64,000 nt of DNA from Gemella haemolysans (lineage in GTDB: Bacteria; Bacillota; Bacilli; Staphylococcales; Gemellaceae): NCBI RefSeq assembly GCF_028308085.1, contig NZ_JAQMFS010000055.1, positions 79,505 through 143,504 on the forward strand. Reading direction: 5' to 3'. How positions within the stretch are numbered: the first letter of the stretch is position 1; every line of letters starts with the position of its first letter. This document shows, piece by piece, positions 1 through 8,929 of this stretch. The translations under genes were made by a program, and so were the position numbers. Below the pieces are notes generated by a model that was given only the letters and a program-made list of their open reading frames with translations, was not told the DNA's origin and did no database searches.

Positions 1-360
1 ACGTGGCCAATATGTAAAATAACCTACCAGAAAGAAAAATACAGCTAGGCTCAGTAGGTTACCTACTCTTAACCCTTCTCTTCTAATAAGCATAAACGAA
101 TTGTATAAAAACATAATGACTACCACCATTGGAAGCAAAGTGAATATTACCACCGCTATAACAAGTAATACTACACCTAAATTGTATAAAAATCTATTGT
201 CTTGTGCCTGATTAGTAATAAAAGCCATTACACAGAAAATAAAACTTAAACCTGTCGCTATAAAAAATATCCCTAAAAACAAGTTCCTTCTGTCAAAATA
301 CAAAACAGATAAGAACAATAAAAGGAATATCATAAAAACTATAAACGAACCTATTATCAT
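1..360 (-). CDS. YdcF-type membrane protein, N-terminal part only
   Basis: The frame is open from an ATG at 360 to the window edge, giving 120 residues with no stop, so the gene is cut by the window. A GGAG ribosome binding site lies 6 bases before the ATG. The protein is almost all membrane: about four hydrophobic segments, with a loop reading LIRREGLRVGNLLSL near residue 90. That loop and the early YFDRRN stretch resemble the membrane part found ahead of the DUF218 (YdcF/ElyC/SanA) domain in Gram-positive bacteria. The catalytic part would lie outside the window, so the family call is tentative. Other multi-pass membrane proteins are possible. Confidence 0.6.
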   Translation of the reverse strand, partial: MIIGSFIVFMIFLLLFLSVLYFDRRNLFLGIFFIATGLSFIFCVMAFITNQAQDNRFLYNLGVVLLVIAVVIFTLLPMVVVIMFLYNSFMLIRREGLRVGNLLSLAVFFFLVGYFTYWPR

Positions 361-562
361 AAAAAACTCCTACTTAATATATCTATAATATAAATTATAT
401 TGCAAACCAAGATACGTGTCAATCTTACAAAAGAATCAAATTAGCCAATTTCTTAGTAAAAAATATAAAAATAAGGAATACTAGATTCGATTTAACCTCC
501 GAACGTTACATTTTTCAGCAACCTCTGATTATAACACAATCCACTATTCCTCATATTTTTTA

Positions 563-2884
563 TTATTCAGTTCTTAACGCTTCGACTGGATCTTTTTTCG
601 CAGCTATTCTCGATGGAATAATACTTGCGATAAGTGTTAGCACTAAGCTAAGAGCTATTAATCCAATTGATGATTGAGCATTCAATGACGCTGTGAATGC
701 TTCGACTTTTAGCGCCTTAGCAATACTTCCACTTATTGGAACTGATAAAAGCATAGTCACCACTACACCTACAGTACCGGAAATAAATCCGATTAACCCT
801 GCTTCTGCGATAAAGATTCTTGTAATATCTTTTTTTCGAGCACCAATTGCACGTAAAATACCAATTTCCTTCGTTCTTTCCACCACAGATACATACGTTA
901 GTATCCCAATCATAATAGATGATACAATTAACGATATTCCTGCAAATGCCGATAAGATCAATGAAATTGTATTAATCATTTGTGACATAATCGTCGTCAT
1001 TTGCTTTGCTAAATCCGCATACGTAATACTATATTTATGATAATCTGAGCTATCTGAACCATATTTCTCTGCTACTTTCTTGTTAAAGTCATTTATAACC
1101 CCAGCTATTTTATCACGATCATTGAAAGACTTCGGATAAATATTAATTGCACTCGGTGCAGTTTTTGCCCCTAATGTAGCAAGCAGTTGTTCAGCTGTAT
1201 CACTATCCATCTTCTGATTAGTTATAACATTTCTAGTTTTATCTTTTTGTTGAGCCACTACAATATCTGACTTCACTTCTCTTTCAATCATTGACTTTTG
1301 TAAAGCTCTTGTGTAACCAATCGTCATCTGGGGTCTAGTAAAACTATCTTTAGCTTTTAATATAGCTACGACTTTAACCTTAGTTCCTCCATCATACATT
1401 TTTGCATCAACATCACGAGGAACAAATCTATCACCTAATTTTCTGTAATAGTTGTTATTTTCTATTACACTAAACTCTTTTCCGATAACATCTTCATACT
1501 TAACCTTTGTATTTTCATCAAACCCTAAAGCTTTTATCGTAGCTTTATCGATTTCGTTATTTTTCGCAGTAAATAATACAACCTCATTATCGCTAGGATA
1601 TTCGAAATTATCTTTAGATGATTTTACCACTTCATATTGATTCATAATTAGGTTCTTATCTTCTGGTAATACACCAAAAATACTATCATTTAATGAAGTC
1701 TGTTCTTGTTTTACAGCTACTACATCACCTTTTGCATTTTTAGTTAATGCTTGTAATTTATAACCTTCTGCAAAATCAATCGCAGAGTAATAATCCTTCG
1801 CATTGTTTTGAATATAATTTATAAATGTTTCTCCATTCCCTAATGAATCAACTGAATATAAATTTCTATGCACATCACGACGTGACTTTGGCACCAATTC
1901 AGAACCATTAGAGTCTTTTTCCGAGTTATCATCATCAACACTTAATCCAAAATTCACTTGATTCGCACTTATCATAATTGGCATTGACGATAAATTCTCA
2001 TTTTGCATCGTTTGAATATACTTATCCATCCCCGATGAAATAGCTAATACTAAACCAATACTAATAATCCCTATACTACTCGCAATAACCGTCATAAGCG
2101 TACGGAATTTTTTCGTAAGAAGATTTTTAAAACTAGATTTAATCGCACTACTAAATGCCATCGCAGTTTTCTTTAAAGCAAAACCATTATCAGCAACTTC
2201 TCCAGCTACATATGGATTTGTATCTTCTTGAATCTCACCATCTTTAACTCGTACTATTCTATCGCTGTATTCTTTCGCTAATTCTGGATTGTGCGTTACC
2301 ATTATAACTAACTTCGTCTTACTTATTTCTTTAATAAGCTCCATAATCTGAACACTAGTTTTACTATCTAAAGCCCCTGTTGGTTCATCAGCAAGAATAA
2401 TCTTTGGATCAGTAACCAATGCACGAGCAATCGCCACCCTTTGCATCTGACCACCAGAAAGCTGATTAGGTTTTTTATAAAGATGTTCCGCTAAGCCAAC
2501 ATCTTCTAATACTTTCTTAGCTTTTTCATGATTTTCTGAATTAGAATGCCCTGAGATAGACAAAGCTAATTTTACATTTTCAATTACACTTAAGTGAGAT
2601 ATTAAATTATAACTTTGAAAGACAAAACCTATAGTCCCATTTCTATAACTATCCCAATCTCTATCTTTAAACTCTTTAGTAGAACGTCCCATAAGCGCCA
2701 TATCACCAGATGTATATTTATCCAAACCGCCTATAATGTTTAATAACGTCGTTTTTCCACTTCCACTTGCTCCTAAAATCGATACAAACTCATTTTCTCT
2801 AAAATGAATATTTACAGATTTTAGTACTTCTACTTCACTACCACCAGTATTATACTTCTTAACTATATTTTTAAGTTCTAGCAC
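563..2884 (-). CDS. ABC exporter, ATPase fused to FtsX/MacB-type permease
   Basis: This 773-residue protein joins an N-terminal ABC ATPase to a permease. The ATPase has Walker A (GASGSGKT, residues 38-45), the LSGGQ signature (142-146), Walker B with DEPTG (about 162-170) and a switch histidine near 198. One membrane segment follows near 265-290, then a large extracellular domain of about 330 residues, then three C-terminal membrane segments with the ERTKEIGILRAIGARKKDI motif of FtsX permeases. This is the MacB-like layout; such proteins move peptides or lipoproteins or act mechanically rather than importing nutrients. The start is GTG at 2884, chosen because AGGAGG lies 8 bases upstream. It is transcribed alone, from the promoter at 2955-2983. 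Substrate unknown. Confidence 0.9.
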   Translation of the reverse strand: MLELKNIVKKYNTGGSEVEVLKSVNIHFRENEFVSILGASGSGKTTLLNIIGGLDKYTSGDMALMGRSTKEFKDRDWDSYRNGTIGFVFQSYNLISHLSVIENVKLALSISGHSNSENHEKAKKVLEDVGLAEHLYKKPNQLSGGQMQRVAIARALVTDPKIILADEPTGALDSKTSVQIMELIKEISKTKLVIMVTHNPELAKEYSDRIVRVKDGEIQEDTNPYVAGEVADNGFALKKTAMAFSSAIKSSFKNLLTKKFRTLMTVIASSIGIISIGLVLAISSGMDKYIQTMQNENLSSMPIMISANQVNFGLSVDDDNSEKDSNGSELVPKSRRDVHRNLYSVDSLGNGETFINYIQNNAKDYYSAIDFAEGYKLQALTKNAKGDVVAVKQEQTSLNDSIFGVLPEDKNLIMNQYEVVKSSKDNFEYPSDNEVVLFTAKNNEIDKATIKALGFDENTKVKYEDVIGKEFSVIENNNYYRKLGDRFVPRDVDAKMYDGGTKVKVVAILKAKDSFTRPQMTIGYTRALQKSMIEREVKSDIVVAQQKDKTRNVITNQKMDSDTAEQLLATLGAKTAPSAINIYPKSFNDRDKIAGVINDFNKKVAEKYGSDSSDYHKYSITYADLAKQMTTIMSQMINTISLILSAFAGISLIVSSIMIGILTYVSVVERTKEIGILRAIGARKKDITRIFIAEAGLIGFISGTVGVVVTMLLSVPISGSIAKALKVEAFTASLNAQSSIGLIALSLVLTLIASIIPSRIAAKKDPVEALRTE

Positions 2885-2954
2885 TCTATGTCCTCCTAAT
2901 TTAAATATTAGACAAACTTAAACTTTTCTTTACATAAAATTTCTCGTGTATGTA

Positions 2955-2983
2955 ATTATAGCATACAATATATCCCTATTGAA
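2955..2983 (-). promoter_or_regulatory. Promoter of the ABC exporter gene
   Basis: On the minus strand an extended -10 (TGCTATAAT, core 2955-2960) lies 17 bases from a weak -35 (TTCAAT, 2978-2983). The -10 sits inside a GTATG-N9-CATAC dyad, which may be a regulator site. Confidence 0.55.
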
Positions 2984-3018
2984 AGAATACTCTCCTCTAA
3001 GAATACATGTATGCTATA
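2957..3018. repeat. 10-base inverted repeat pair between ABC gene and sdpI-like gene
   Basis: TATAGCATAC at 2957-2966 is repeated in exact inverse as GTATGCTATA at 3009-3018, with 42 bases between. The left arm overlaps the exporter -10. It could be a pair of operator half-sites or a loose hairpin behind the sdpI-like gene; no U-tract follows, so a terminator is less likely. Confidence 0.4.
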
Positions 3019-3029
3019 TATGATGATTA

Positions 3030-3644
3030 CTAACCTTTATATTTTTTAACCAAGTAAAAAGGTAAAACTGCAGAGGTAATTGCAAAAATAACTATTAAAA
3101 CTAACGCTACTACAGAACTAAAGAATCCACTAATGAATATAGCAACCCCACTAAAGGTCATATGCAGTGCGTAAGCTCTAATCACTTTTTGCTCATTGAC
3201 ACCTTTTTCTAAACCAAAAAGATTGAAATTGTATTTTCCCCAAAATTCTTTTTTAGGCAGATAGTTACCAAGTATAATAAACACTATTCCGATAATAAAC
3301 ACTGCTAATTGTGGTACATTGAAATTATTATCTAAAGCATATGCTACTAAGCCACCTTGAACTAGAACACTTATCAAAGGTATAATTCCCCTAATTATTA
3401 GCGCACCTTTTTTAGGAGTTTTATCAAAATCTACTACTAGCGAAATAACAATCTGAACTATCGCTAAAAATATAGGAATACCAATAATCGCACAAGTTTT
3501 GCTCACAAAATTATTAGGCTCTCCTTTAGCATTGAAATGTACAGCTATTTGTTCGGGTAATACATTAAAATAATAAACTCCTATTAATATCGGCAATAGA
3601 CAAATACCAACACTTAGAAACAAACTTTTTTTATCTACTCTCAT
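3030..3644 (-). CDS. SdpI-family (DUF1648) membrane protein
   Basis: This is a 204-residue membrane protein with about six hydrophobic segments. Near residues 28-48 it has LPEQIAVHFNAKGEPNNF, which matches the DUF1648 signature (LP..I..H.n..G.pd.) of SdpI, the Bacillus immunity protein against the SdpC toxin. The gene overlaps the preceding ArsR-type regulator by 14 bases, and AGGAGG lies before its ATG, so the two are one operon, as sdpRI is in Bacillus. No sdpABC toxin genes are seen nearby, so its role may be general envelope protection or signal sensing rather than self-immunity. Confidence 0.85.
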   Translation of the reverse strand: MRVDKKSLFLSVGICLLPILIGVYYFNVLPEQIAVHFNAKGEPNNFVSKTCAIIGIPIFLAIVQIVISLVVDFDKTPKKGALIIRGIIPLISVLVQGGLVAYALDNNFNVPQLAVFIIGIVFIILGNYLPKKEFWGKYNFNLFGLEKGVNEQKVIRAYALHMTFSGVAIFISGFFSSVVALVLIVIFAITSAVLPFYLVKKYKG

Positions 3645-3903
3645 CGTTTTTTCCTCCTAAACCATAGATCCAGACAAGCACTTCTTCGAATACACTGGCA
3701 TTTAATTCATAGTATATAAAATTTTTATGTCTAGATTCTAATATTAAACCCGCTTTTTTTAATTGAGTTAAATGATACGATACAGTCGCCCCAGATAGAT
3801 TAAATTCTGAAGCTAACTCTCCTGCACTTTTCTTCTCTTCTTTCAACAATTCCAAAATATTTCTTCTTACCGGATCAGATATCGCCTTTAAAGTTTCACT
3901 CAT
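3631..3903 (-). CDS. ArsR/SdpR-type winged-helix repressor
   Basis: A 90-residue ArsR-family DNA-binding protein. The start MSETLKAISDPVRRNILELL and the stretch LSGATVSYHLTQLKKAGLI (about 37-55) are the typical first helix and recognition helix of this family. There is no metal-binding ELCVCDL motif, so it is more like SdpR than a metal sensor. It is first in an operon with the SdpI-like gene, whose start lies within its end. Two identical dyads flank its promoter (3942-3965 and 3998-4021), so it very likely represses itself; in Bacillus, SdpI captures SdpR at the membrane to relieve this. Confidence 0.88.
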   Translation of the reverse strand: MSETLKAISDPVRRNILELLKEEKKSAGELASEFNLSGATVSYHLTQLKKAGLILESRHKNFIYYELNASVFEEVLVWIYGLGGKNDESR

Positions 3904-3941
3904 CCCATGTATATCACTCCTTTATATAACGAACTGCAATT

Positions 3942-3965
3942 CTATTTAGATATCTTTCTAAATAG
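3942..3965. promoter_or_regulatory. Operator 1 of the sdpRI-like operon
   Basis: CTATTTAGA at 3942-3950 and TCTAAATAG at 3957-3965 form a perfect 9-base dyad with a 6-base spacer, just downstream of the -10, where a bound protein would block transcription. Confidence 0.75.
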
Positions 3966-3994
3966 ATTATAACTCTATTATTTTTTTAAGTCAA
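3966..3994 (-). promoter_or_regulatory. Promoter of the sdpRI-like operon
   Basis: On the minus strand TTGACT (3989-3994) and a perfect TATAAT (3966-3971) are 17 bases apart. The -35 end touches one operator and the -10 abuts the other. Confidence 0.85.
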
Positions 3995-4026
3995 TAACTA
4001 TTTAGAAATTTTTCTAAATAGTTATT
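3993..4026. promoter_or_regulatory. Operator 2 of the sdpRI-like operon
   Basis: The same CTATTTAGA-N6-TCTAAATAG dyad (core 3998-4021) occurs here, extended to a 16-base arm on each side (3993-4008 and 4011-4026). It overlaps the -35. The centres of the two operators are 56 bases apart. Confidence 0.75.
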
Positions 4027-4263
4027 ATAGTTTGTTTAACACACTCTATTAACTGTACTATAAATTACAATATTTTTATGATTATTTTTTTTAATAATAA
4101 GATTATATTTATCTATATGATATTATAATTAATATCTATTATACAATTACACTCTACATCAAACACGTTTTCATTTGAAATTTTCAAGCAAATATTACAA
4201 CAACAACTTTGAAAGCGTATTAATTTTATGGAATATATTATCTGTACTATACATTTAACACTG

Positions 4264-4292
4264 TTGACAAACTTTGTTATTCTCTTTAAAAT
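4264..4292 (+). promoter_or_regulatory. Promoter of the D-lactate dehydrogenase gene
   Basis: A perfect TTGACA (4264-4269) is 17 bases from TAAAAT (4287-4292). This gives a leader of about 140 bases before the ldh start. The rest of the 420-base gap (4027-4440) has no gene that I can see. Confidence 0.75.
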
Positions 4293-4298
4293 AATAAT

Positions 4299-4312
4299 TG
4301 TAAGCGTTATCT
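4299..4312 (+). promoter_or_regulatory. CcpA-type cre site at ldh
   Basis: TGTAAGCGTTATCT matches the cre consensus TGWAANCGNTNWCA at 13 of 14 positions and covers the predicted transcription start. A weaker 12 of 14 match lies upstream at 4210-4223. Placement at +1 suggests repression by CcpA, although direct tests are needed to tell the sign. Confidence 0.6.
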
Positions 4313-4440
4313 ATAGTCTGTTGTACTATCTTTATATATTATATTTTAGATGAATACTAGATGCCAAAAATGATAATTTAATACGTTATTTTAATCTACT
4401 ATTCATCTAGAATATAAAAAAATTAAAAGGAGATTATATT

Positions 4441-5439
4441 ATGAAATTAGCACTTTTTAACTTGAGAGAAGATGAAAGACCATTTGTTGATGCCTGGTTA
4501 AAAGAACATCCTGAAGTAGAGATTGATCTTCATGAAGGAGAACTTCAAGCAGAAACAAAACACTTATTAGAAGGGAAACAAGGAGCAGTAATGTTCCAAA
4601 ATAGACCATTTGCTAAAGAAGTATACGATTATGCAAAAGAACAAGGTGTTAAAGTTATCGCAAACAGAATGGCAGGATTCGATATTTATGATATTAAATA
4701 TATGCGTGAATTAGGAATTAGCATGACTAACGTTCCTCGTTACTCTCCTAACGCAATTGCAGAACATGTTGTTACTACTGTCTTATATATCAGTAGAAAT
4801 ATTAAAAAAATACTTAACAATGTTGAGAAACATGATTTCACATGGAATAAAAATATAATTTCTCGAGAATTAAAAACTCTTACTGTAGGTGTCCTAGGAA
4901 CAGGGAACATTGGACGCCAAGCTGCAACACTATTTAAGGGACTAGGTTGCAAAGTTATTGGTTATGATTTATATCCTTCTGACGCTGCTCGTGAAGTTTT
5001 AGAGTATGTTGACAGCATCGATGAATTACTAGCTCAATCTGATGTTGTGACTATTCATGTACCTGCTACAAAAGAATATACTCATATGGTAAATGATGAT
5101 TTCTTCAGTAAAATGAAAGATGGCTCTATCTTCGCTAATGCTGCTCGTGGTGTTCTTGTTGATACTAAAGCTGTTATTCGCGCTCTAGATAGCGGAAAAT
5201 TATTAGGAGCTAGTCTTGATGTATACGAAAACGAAGGAAACTACGTTCCTAAAGACTTCACAAATAAAGACTTCGATGATAAATTAATGCAAGAATTAAT
5301 CGATAGAGATGATATCATCTACACTCCACATACTGCATTCTACACAGAAACAGCTGTTAAAAATCTTGTAGAAGGTGCATTAAACGCTGCTGTCGAAGTG
5401 ATTACAACTGGAGATTCTCCTAATATTGTCAACAGATAG
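4441..5439 (+). CDS. ldhD: D-lactate dehydrogenase
   Basis: The enzyme reduces pyruvate to D-lactate with NADH in the cytosol, renewing NAD+ during fermentation. At 332 residues it has the family's usual length. Visible features: the nucleotide-binding GTGNIG (153-158), the substrate arginine in NAARG (about R236), the acidic residue in LDVYENEG (about E265) and the catalytic histidine in YTPHTAF (about H297). These mark the D-2-hydroxyacid dehydrogenase family and, by the YENEG and HTAFYT context, D-LDH rather than 2-hydroxyisocaproate dehydrogenase, which remains an alternative. An AAAAGGAG site precedes the ATG. It is a single-gene unit closed by a hairpin at 5478-5520. Confidence 0.93.
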   Translation: MKLALFNLREDERPFVDAWLKEHPEVEIDLHEGELQAETKHLLEGKQGAVMFQNRPFAKEVYDYAKEQGVKVIANRMAGFDIYDIKYMRELGISMTNVPRYSPNAIAEHVVTTVLYISRNIKKILNNVEKHDFTWNKNIISRELKTLTVGVLGTGNIGRQAATLFKGLGCKVIGYDLYPSDAAREVLEYVDSIDELLAQSDVVTIHVPATKEYTHMVNDDFFSKMKDGSIFANAARGVLVDTKAVIRALDSGKLLGASLDVYENEGNYVPKDFTNKDFDDKLMQELIDRDDIIYTPHTAFYTETAVKNLVEGALNAAVEVITTGDSPNIVNR

Positions 5440-5477
5440 TTTGTTATATTATATTCATTGATTCTAAATCTTTTCAT

Positions 5478-5520
5478 AAAAAGGAATATACTTGATAATG
5501 TTTATCGGTTATTCCTTTTT
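5478..5520 (+). terminator. Terminator after ldh
   Basis: AAAAAGGAAT (5478-5487) pairs with ATTCCTTTTT (5511-5520), with a nested GATAA/TTATC stem, and is followed by a T-rich stretch. Confidence 0.6.
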
Positions 5521-5674
5521 ATATTTTTGTGACTATTCAAATGATATTATCTGTAAGTTTGCATAACCTAAATATTTTTACTAATTCTTTGTTTAACAGC
5601 ATTCAATATTGTATATACAGGATTTAATATAGAAAAATATTCTATTCAATAAATTTTATAAAATCTTGTTTTAT

Positions 5675-5702
5675 TTGACAACCATCGACATTTTGTTACA
5701 AT
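5675..5702 (+). promoter_or_regulatory. Strong promoter with no gene behind it
   Basis: A perfect TTGACA (5675-5680) is 16 bases from TACAAT (5697-5702). The nearest downstream coding region on this strand is 8.5 kb away, so it should drive a non-coding RNA. Confidence 0.65.
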
Positions 5703-5708
5703 AAAGAT

Positions 5709-6180
5709 GTAAACAGTTAGTAGGATAATTTCATCATTAAAATATCTTAGTATAATTAATATTATTTATATTTTTTTCGATTATACTATTTGTTGCATTT
5801 TGATATTAATTATTACTAAAATATCGTTTCAGAAGTTCTTCAAAAAATCCACATCATCTTAAACGTAAATTTTGAAAAATTTCTTAATAGCATATGATAA
5901 GCATTATATGAGTTAATAGATAGAAGAGGATATGTCTATATGCCTCATACAATCGTCTAGATTGTTCTTAAAACTGTGGAAGTATATTATTCTTCCATTT
6001 TTACGGCTATACTCGTTATAGTCATAATTTCCTTTCGATTGTTAAATTTATTTAACAATAAAACTTTTAATTTAATATCGGAAGAAATTCCGATTACTAC
6101 AAAATAACAATTTACCCTAAATTCTTATTTTGTGTTCATATAACGAAAAGCGGTCCATTACGGGCCACTTTTTGTTTTTA
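5709..6180 (+). ncRNA. Candidate structured non-coding RNA of about 470 nt
   Basis: Between the promoter at 5675 and a terminator at 6146-6180 there is no credible reading frame but a close series of perfect stems: 5749-5756 with 5780-5787 (8 bp); 5867-5872 with 5877-5882; 5891-5898 with 5903-5910 (8 bp, tetraloop); 5926-5933 with 5938-5946; 5949-5954 with 5960-5965; 5977-5982 with 5992-5997; 6005-6011 with 6017-6023; 6038-6046 with 6051-6059 (9 bp, tetraloop); 6078-6083 with 6088-6093 (GAAA tetraloop); 6099-6107 with 6125-6133 plus an inner 5-bp stem. AT-rich DNA folds easily, but eight adjoining local hairpins in 220 bases is more than expected. It does not match tmRNA, RNase P RNA, SRP RNA or 6S RNA as I know them. 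Family unknown. Confidence 0.5.
6146..6180 (+). terminator. Terminator of the candidate ncRNA
   Basis: AAAAG(C)GGTCC at 6146-6156 pairs with GGGCC(A)CTTTT at 6162-6172 (one mismatch, one G-U), followed by T-rich TGTTTTTA. The U-tract is on the plus strand only, so it does not serve pyk. Confidence 0.75.
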
Positions 6181-6236
6181 ACGCATTATTTATTCAATAT
6201 CGCATTCTAATTTTCTACGTTTATTGTATAACGAAA

Positions 6237-6269
6237 AAGAAGAAGTAAGAATTTATCCTACTTCTTCTT
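6237..6269 (-). terminator. Terminator after pyk
   Basis: AAGAAGAAGTA (6237-6247) and TACTTCTTCTT (6259-6269) form an 11-bp stem; read on the minus strand it ends in a U-run. Confidence 0.8.
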
Positions 6270-6282
6270 ATTTTATTTACTA

Positions 6283-7728
6283 TTAGTCGATTACTGAAAC
6301 TTTTAAGAAGTTAGTTGATCCAACATTACTTCTTGAAGTGTTTACTGGGATACCTCCAGTGATTACGATAGCATCACCTTTTTTAGCATATCCTGAAGTT
6401 TCTGCGATGTTTTTAGCTGTATCTAACATTTCGTCAGTTGATTTAACTTGTTCAGAAATTTGAGCGTCTACACCCCATACTAAGCTTAATCCACGTGCAA
6501 CTTTTTCACTTGGAGTTACAGCTAAGATAGCTGCGTTTGGACGGTATTTAGAAATTAATCTAGCTGTTTGTCCTGATTCAGTGTAAGTTACGATTGTGTG
6601 TAAGTCTAAGTTTAGAGCTGTGTATCCTACAGATACTCCAATTGCGTTTGTAATATCTTTAGAAACGATTTTTTTAGAACGATCTTTTAAGATACGAGAG
6701 TAATCTTGCATTTCTTCAGTACGTTTAGCGATTGTAGCCATTGTACGAACTGATTCGATTGGGTATGCACCTGCTGCAGATTCTCCTGATAACATGATTG
6801 CATCAGTTCCATCGTAGATTGCGTTAGCTACGTCAGATACTTCGGCACGTGTTGGACGTGGGTTTTTTTGCATTGAGTCTAACATTTGAGTAGCTGTGAT
6901 TACGAATTTACCAGCTGCATTACATTTAGCAATGATGTCTTTTTGCATAATTGGTACTTCTTCTGCTGGCACTTCAACCCCAAGGTCACCACGAGCGATC
7001 ATGATACCGTCAGATACTTCAATGATTTCGTCGATGTTATCGATGGCTTCTTGACATTCGATTTTAGGGATGATTTGAACGTGTTCACATCCTTCTTCTT
7101 TAAGAATACGTCTAACTTCTAGTACGTTTTCTTTAGTACGAACGAATGAAGCAGCAACGAAGTCAATATCATTTTTACATCCGAAACGGATATCTTCTTC
7201 ATCTTTTGGAGTAATACCTGGTAATTTTGTAGATACACCTGGAACGTTAACTCCTTTTTTGTTTTTAAGTACTCCACCGTTTTGTACTGTAGTGTAGATT
7301 AATCCTGCTTCAGCATCTACGCTGTTTACAGTTAATCCGATTAATCCGTCGTCAAGTAAGATAGTGTCTCCAGCTTTAACGTCGTGTACTAATTCTCCGT
7401 ATGTGATTGAGAATTTTTCTGGAGTTCCTAGAACTTCTGTCATAGAAACAATAACGTCTTTTCCAGTTTCTAACATGATTGCATCATTTTCCATGTTGTT
7501 AGTTCTGATTTCAGGTCCTTTAGTATCTAAAAGGATAGCTAAGTTAGTTCCTGTAGCTTCTCTTACTTCTTTAATTGTTTGAATTCTTGCTCCGTGTTCT
7601 GAGTAGTCACCGTGTGAGAAGTTAAGACGACATACGTTCATCCCTAATTCTACCATTTCAGTAAGTTTTGCTTTATCTTCAGACTTAGGTCCAATTGTAC
7701 AAATTATTTTAGTTTTTTTCTGTATCAT
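6283..7728 (-). CDS. pyk: Pyruvate kinase
   Basis: The last glycolytic step: phosphoenolpyruvate plus ADP gives pyruvate plus ATP, in the cytosol. The 481 residues cover the barrel domain and the C-terminal allosteric domain; the extra PEP-utiliser-like domain found at the end of Bacillus Pyk is absent, as in many lactic bacteria. Visible motifs: [10 protein letters not shown] at the N terminus, RLNFSHGD (about 34-41), the catalytic lysine region [10 protein letters not shown] (about 216-225), [10 protein letters not shown] with the Mg-binding acids, and the signature ATQMLDSM. It lies just downstream of pfkA on the same strand (110 bases), so the two are probably co-expressed, as in Bacillus. 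AGGT precedes the ATG. Confidence 0.97.
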   Translation of the reverse strand: MIQKKTKIICTIGPKSEDKAKLTEMVELGMNVCRLNFSHGDYSEHGARIQTIKEVREATGTNLAILLDTKGPEIRTNNMENDAIMLETGKDVIVSMTEVLGTPEKFSITYGELVHDVKAGDTILLDDGLIGLTVNSVDAEAGLIYTTVQNGGVLKNKKGVNVPGVSTKLPGITPKDEEDIRFGCKNDIDFVAASFVRTKENVLEVRRILKEEGCEHVQIIPKIECQEAIDNIDEIIEVSDGIMIARGDLGVEVPAEEVPIMQKDIIAKCNAAGKFVITATQMLDSMQKNPRPTRAEVSDVANAIYDGTDAIMLSGESAAGAYPIESVRTMATIAKRTEEMQDYSRILKDRSKKIVSKDITNAIGVSVGYTALNLDLHTIVTYTESGQTARLISKYRPNAAILAVTPSEKVARGLSLVWGVDAQISEQVKSTDEMLDTAKNIAETSGYAKKGDAIVITGGIPVNTSRSNVGSTNFLKVSVID

Positions 7729-7837
7729 AAATATACCTCTTAATTTTTTATCTTTTAATATTTTAACTCATTTTCATTATGTTTTCAAATATTTTCTCGA
7801 AAAATACTATTTTTATCTAAAGAAAACGTTTTTTAAA

Positions 7838-8806
<969 letters not shown>

Positions 8807-8929
8807 TTACCTTCCTCGTATTTGTTATTAATTATTTTTTAATTTACTTATCAACAATATCATATTTTTGTTATTTTTTCTAGTAAAAACATAATTTTGT
8901 TTAATTTTTGTTCGATTTTTTTTGTTTTT

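Noticed and set aside
3942..4026. Terminator reading of the two dyads upstream of the ArsR-type gene
   Set aside because: They lie around a strong promoter, are identical to each other, and no transcript would end there; operators fit better.
5932..6020. Short open frames (ATG at 5932 and 5940) after AGAGGA in the 5440-6282 gap
   Set aside because: At 27 and 6 codons, with poor spacing to the ribosome site and strong hairpins across them, they are not convincing peptides.
7815..7832. Cre site between pfkA and pyk (AAAACGTTTT region)
   Set aside because: Only 11 of 14 positions match, in AT-rich DNA; too weak to call.
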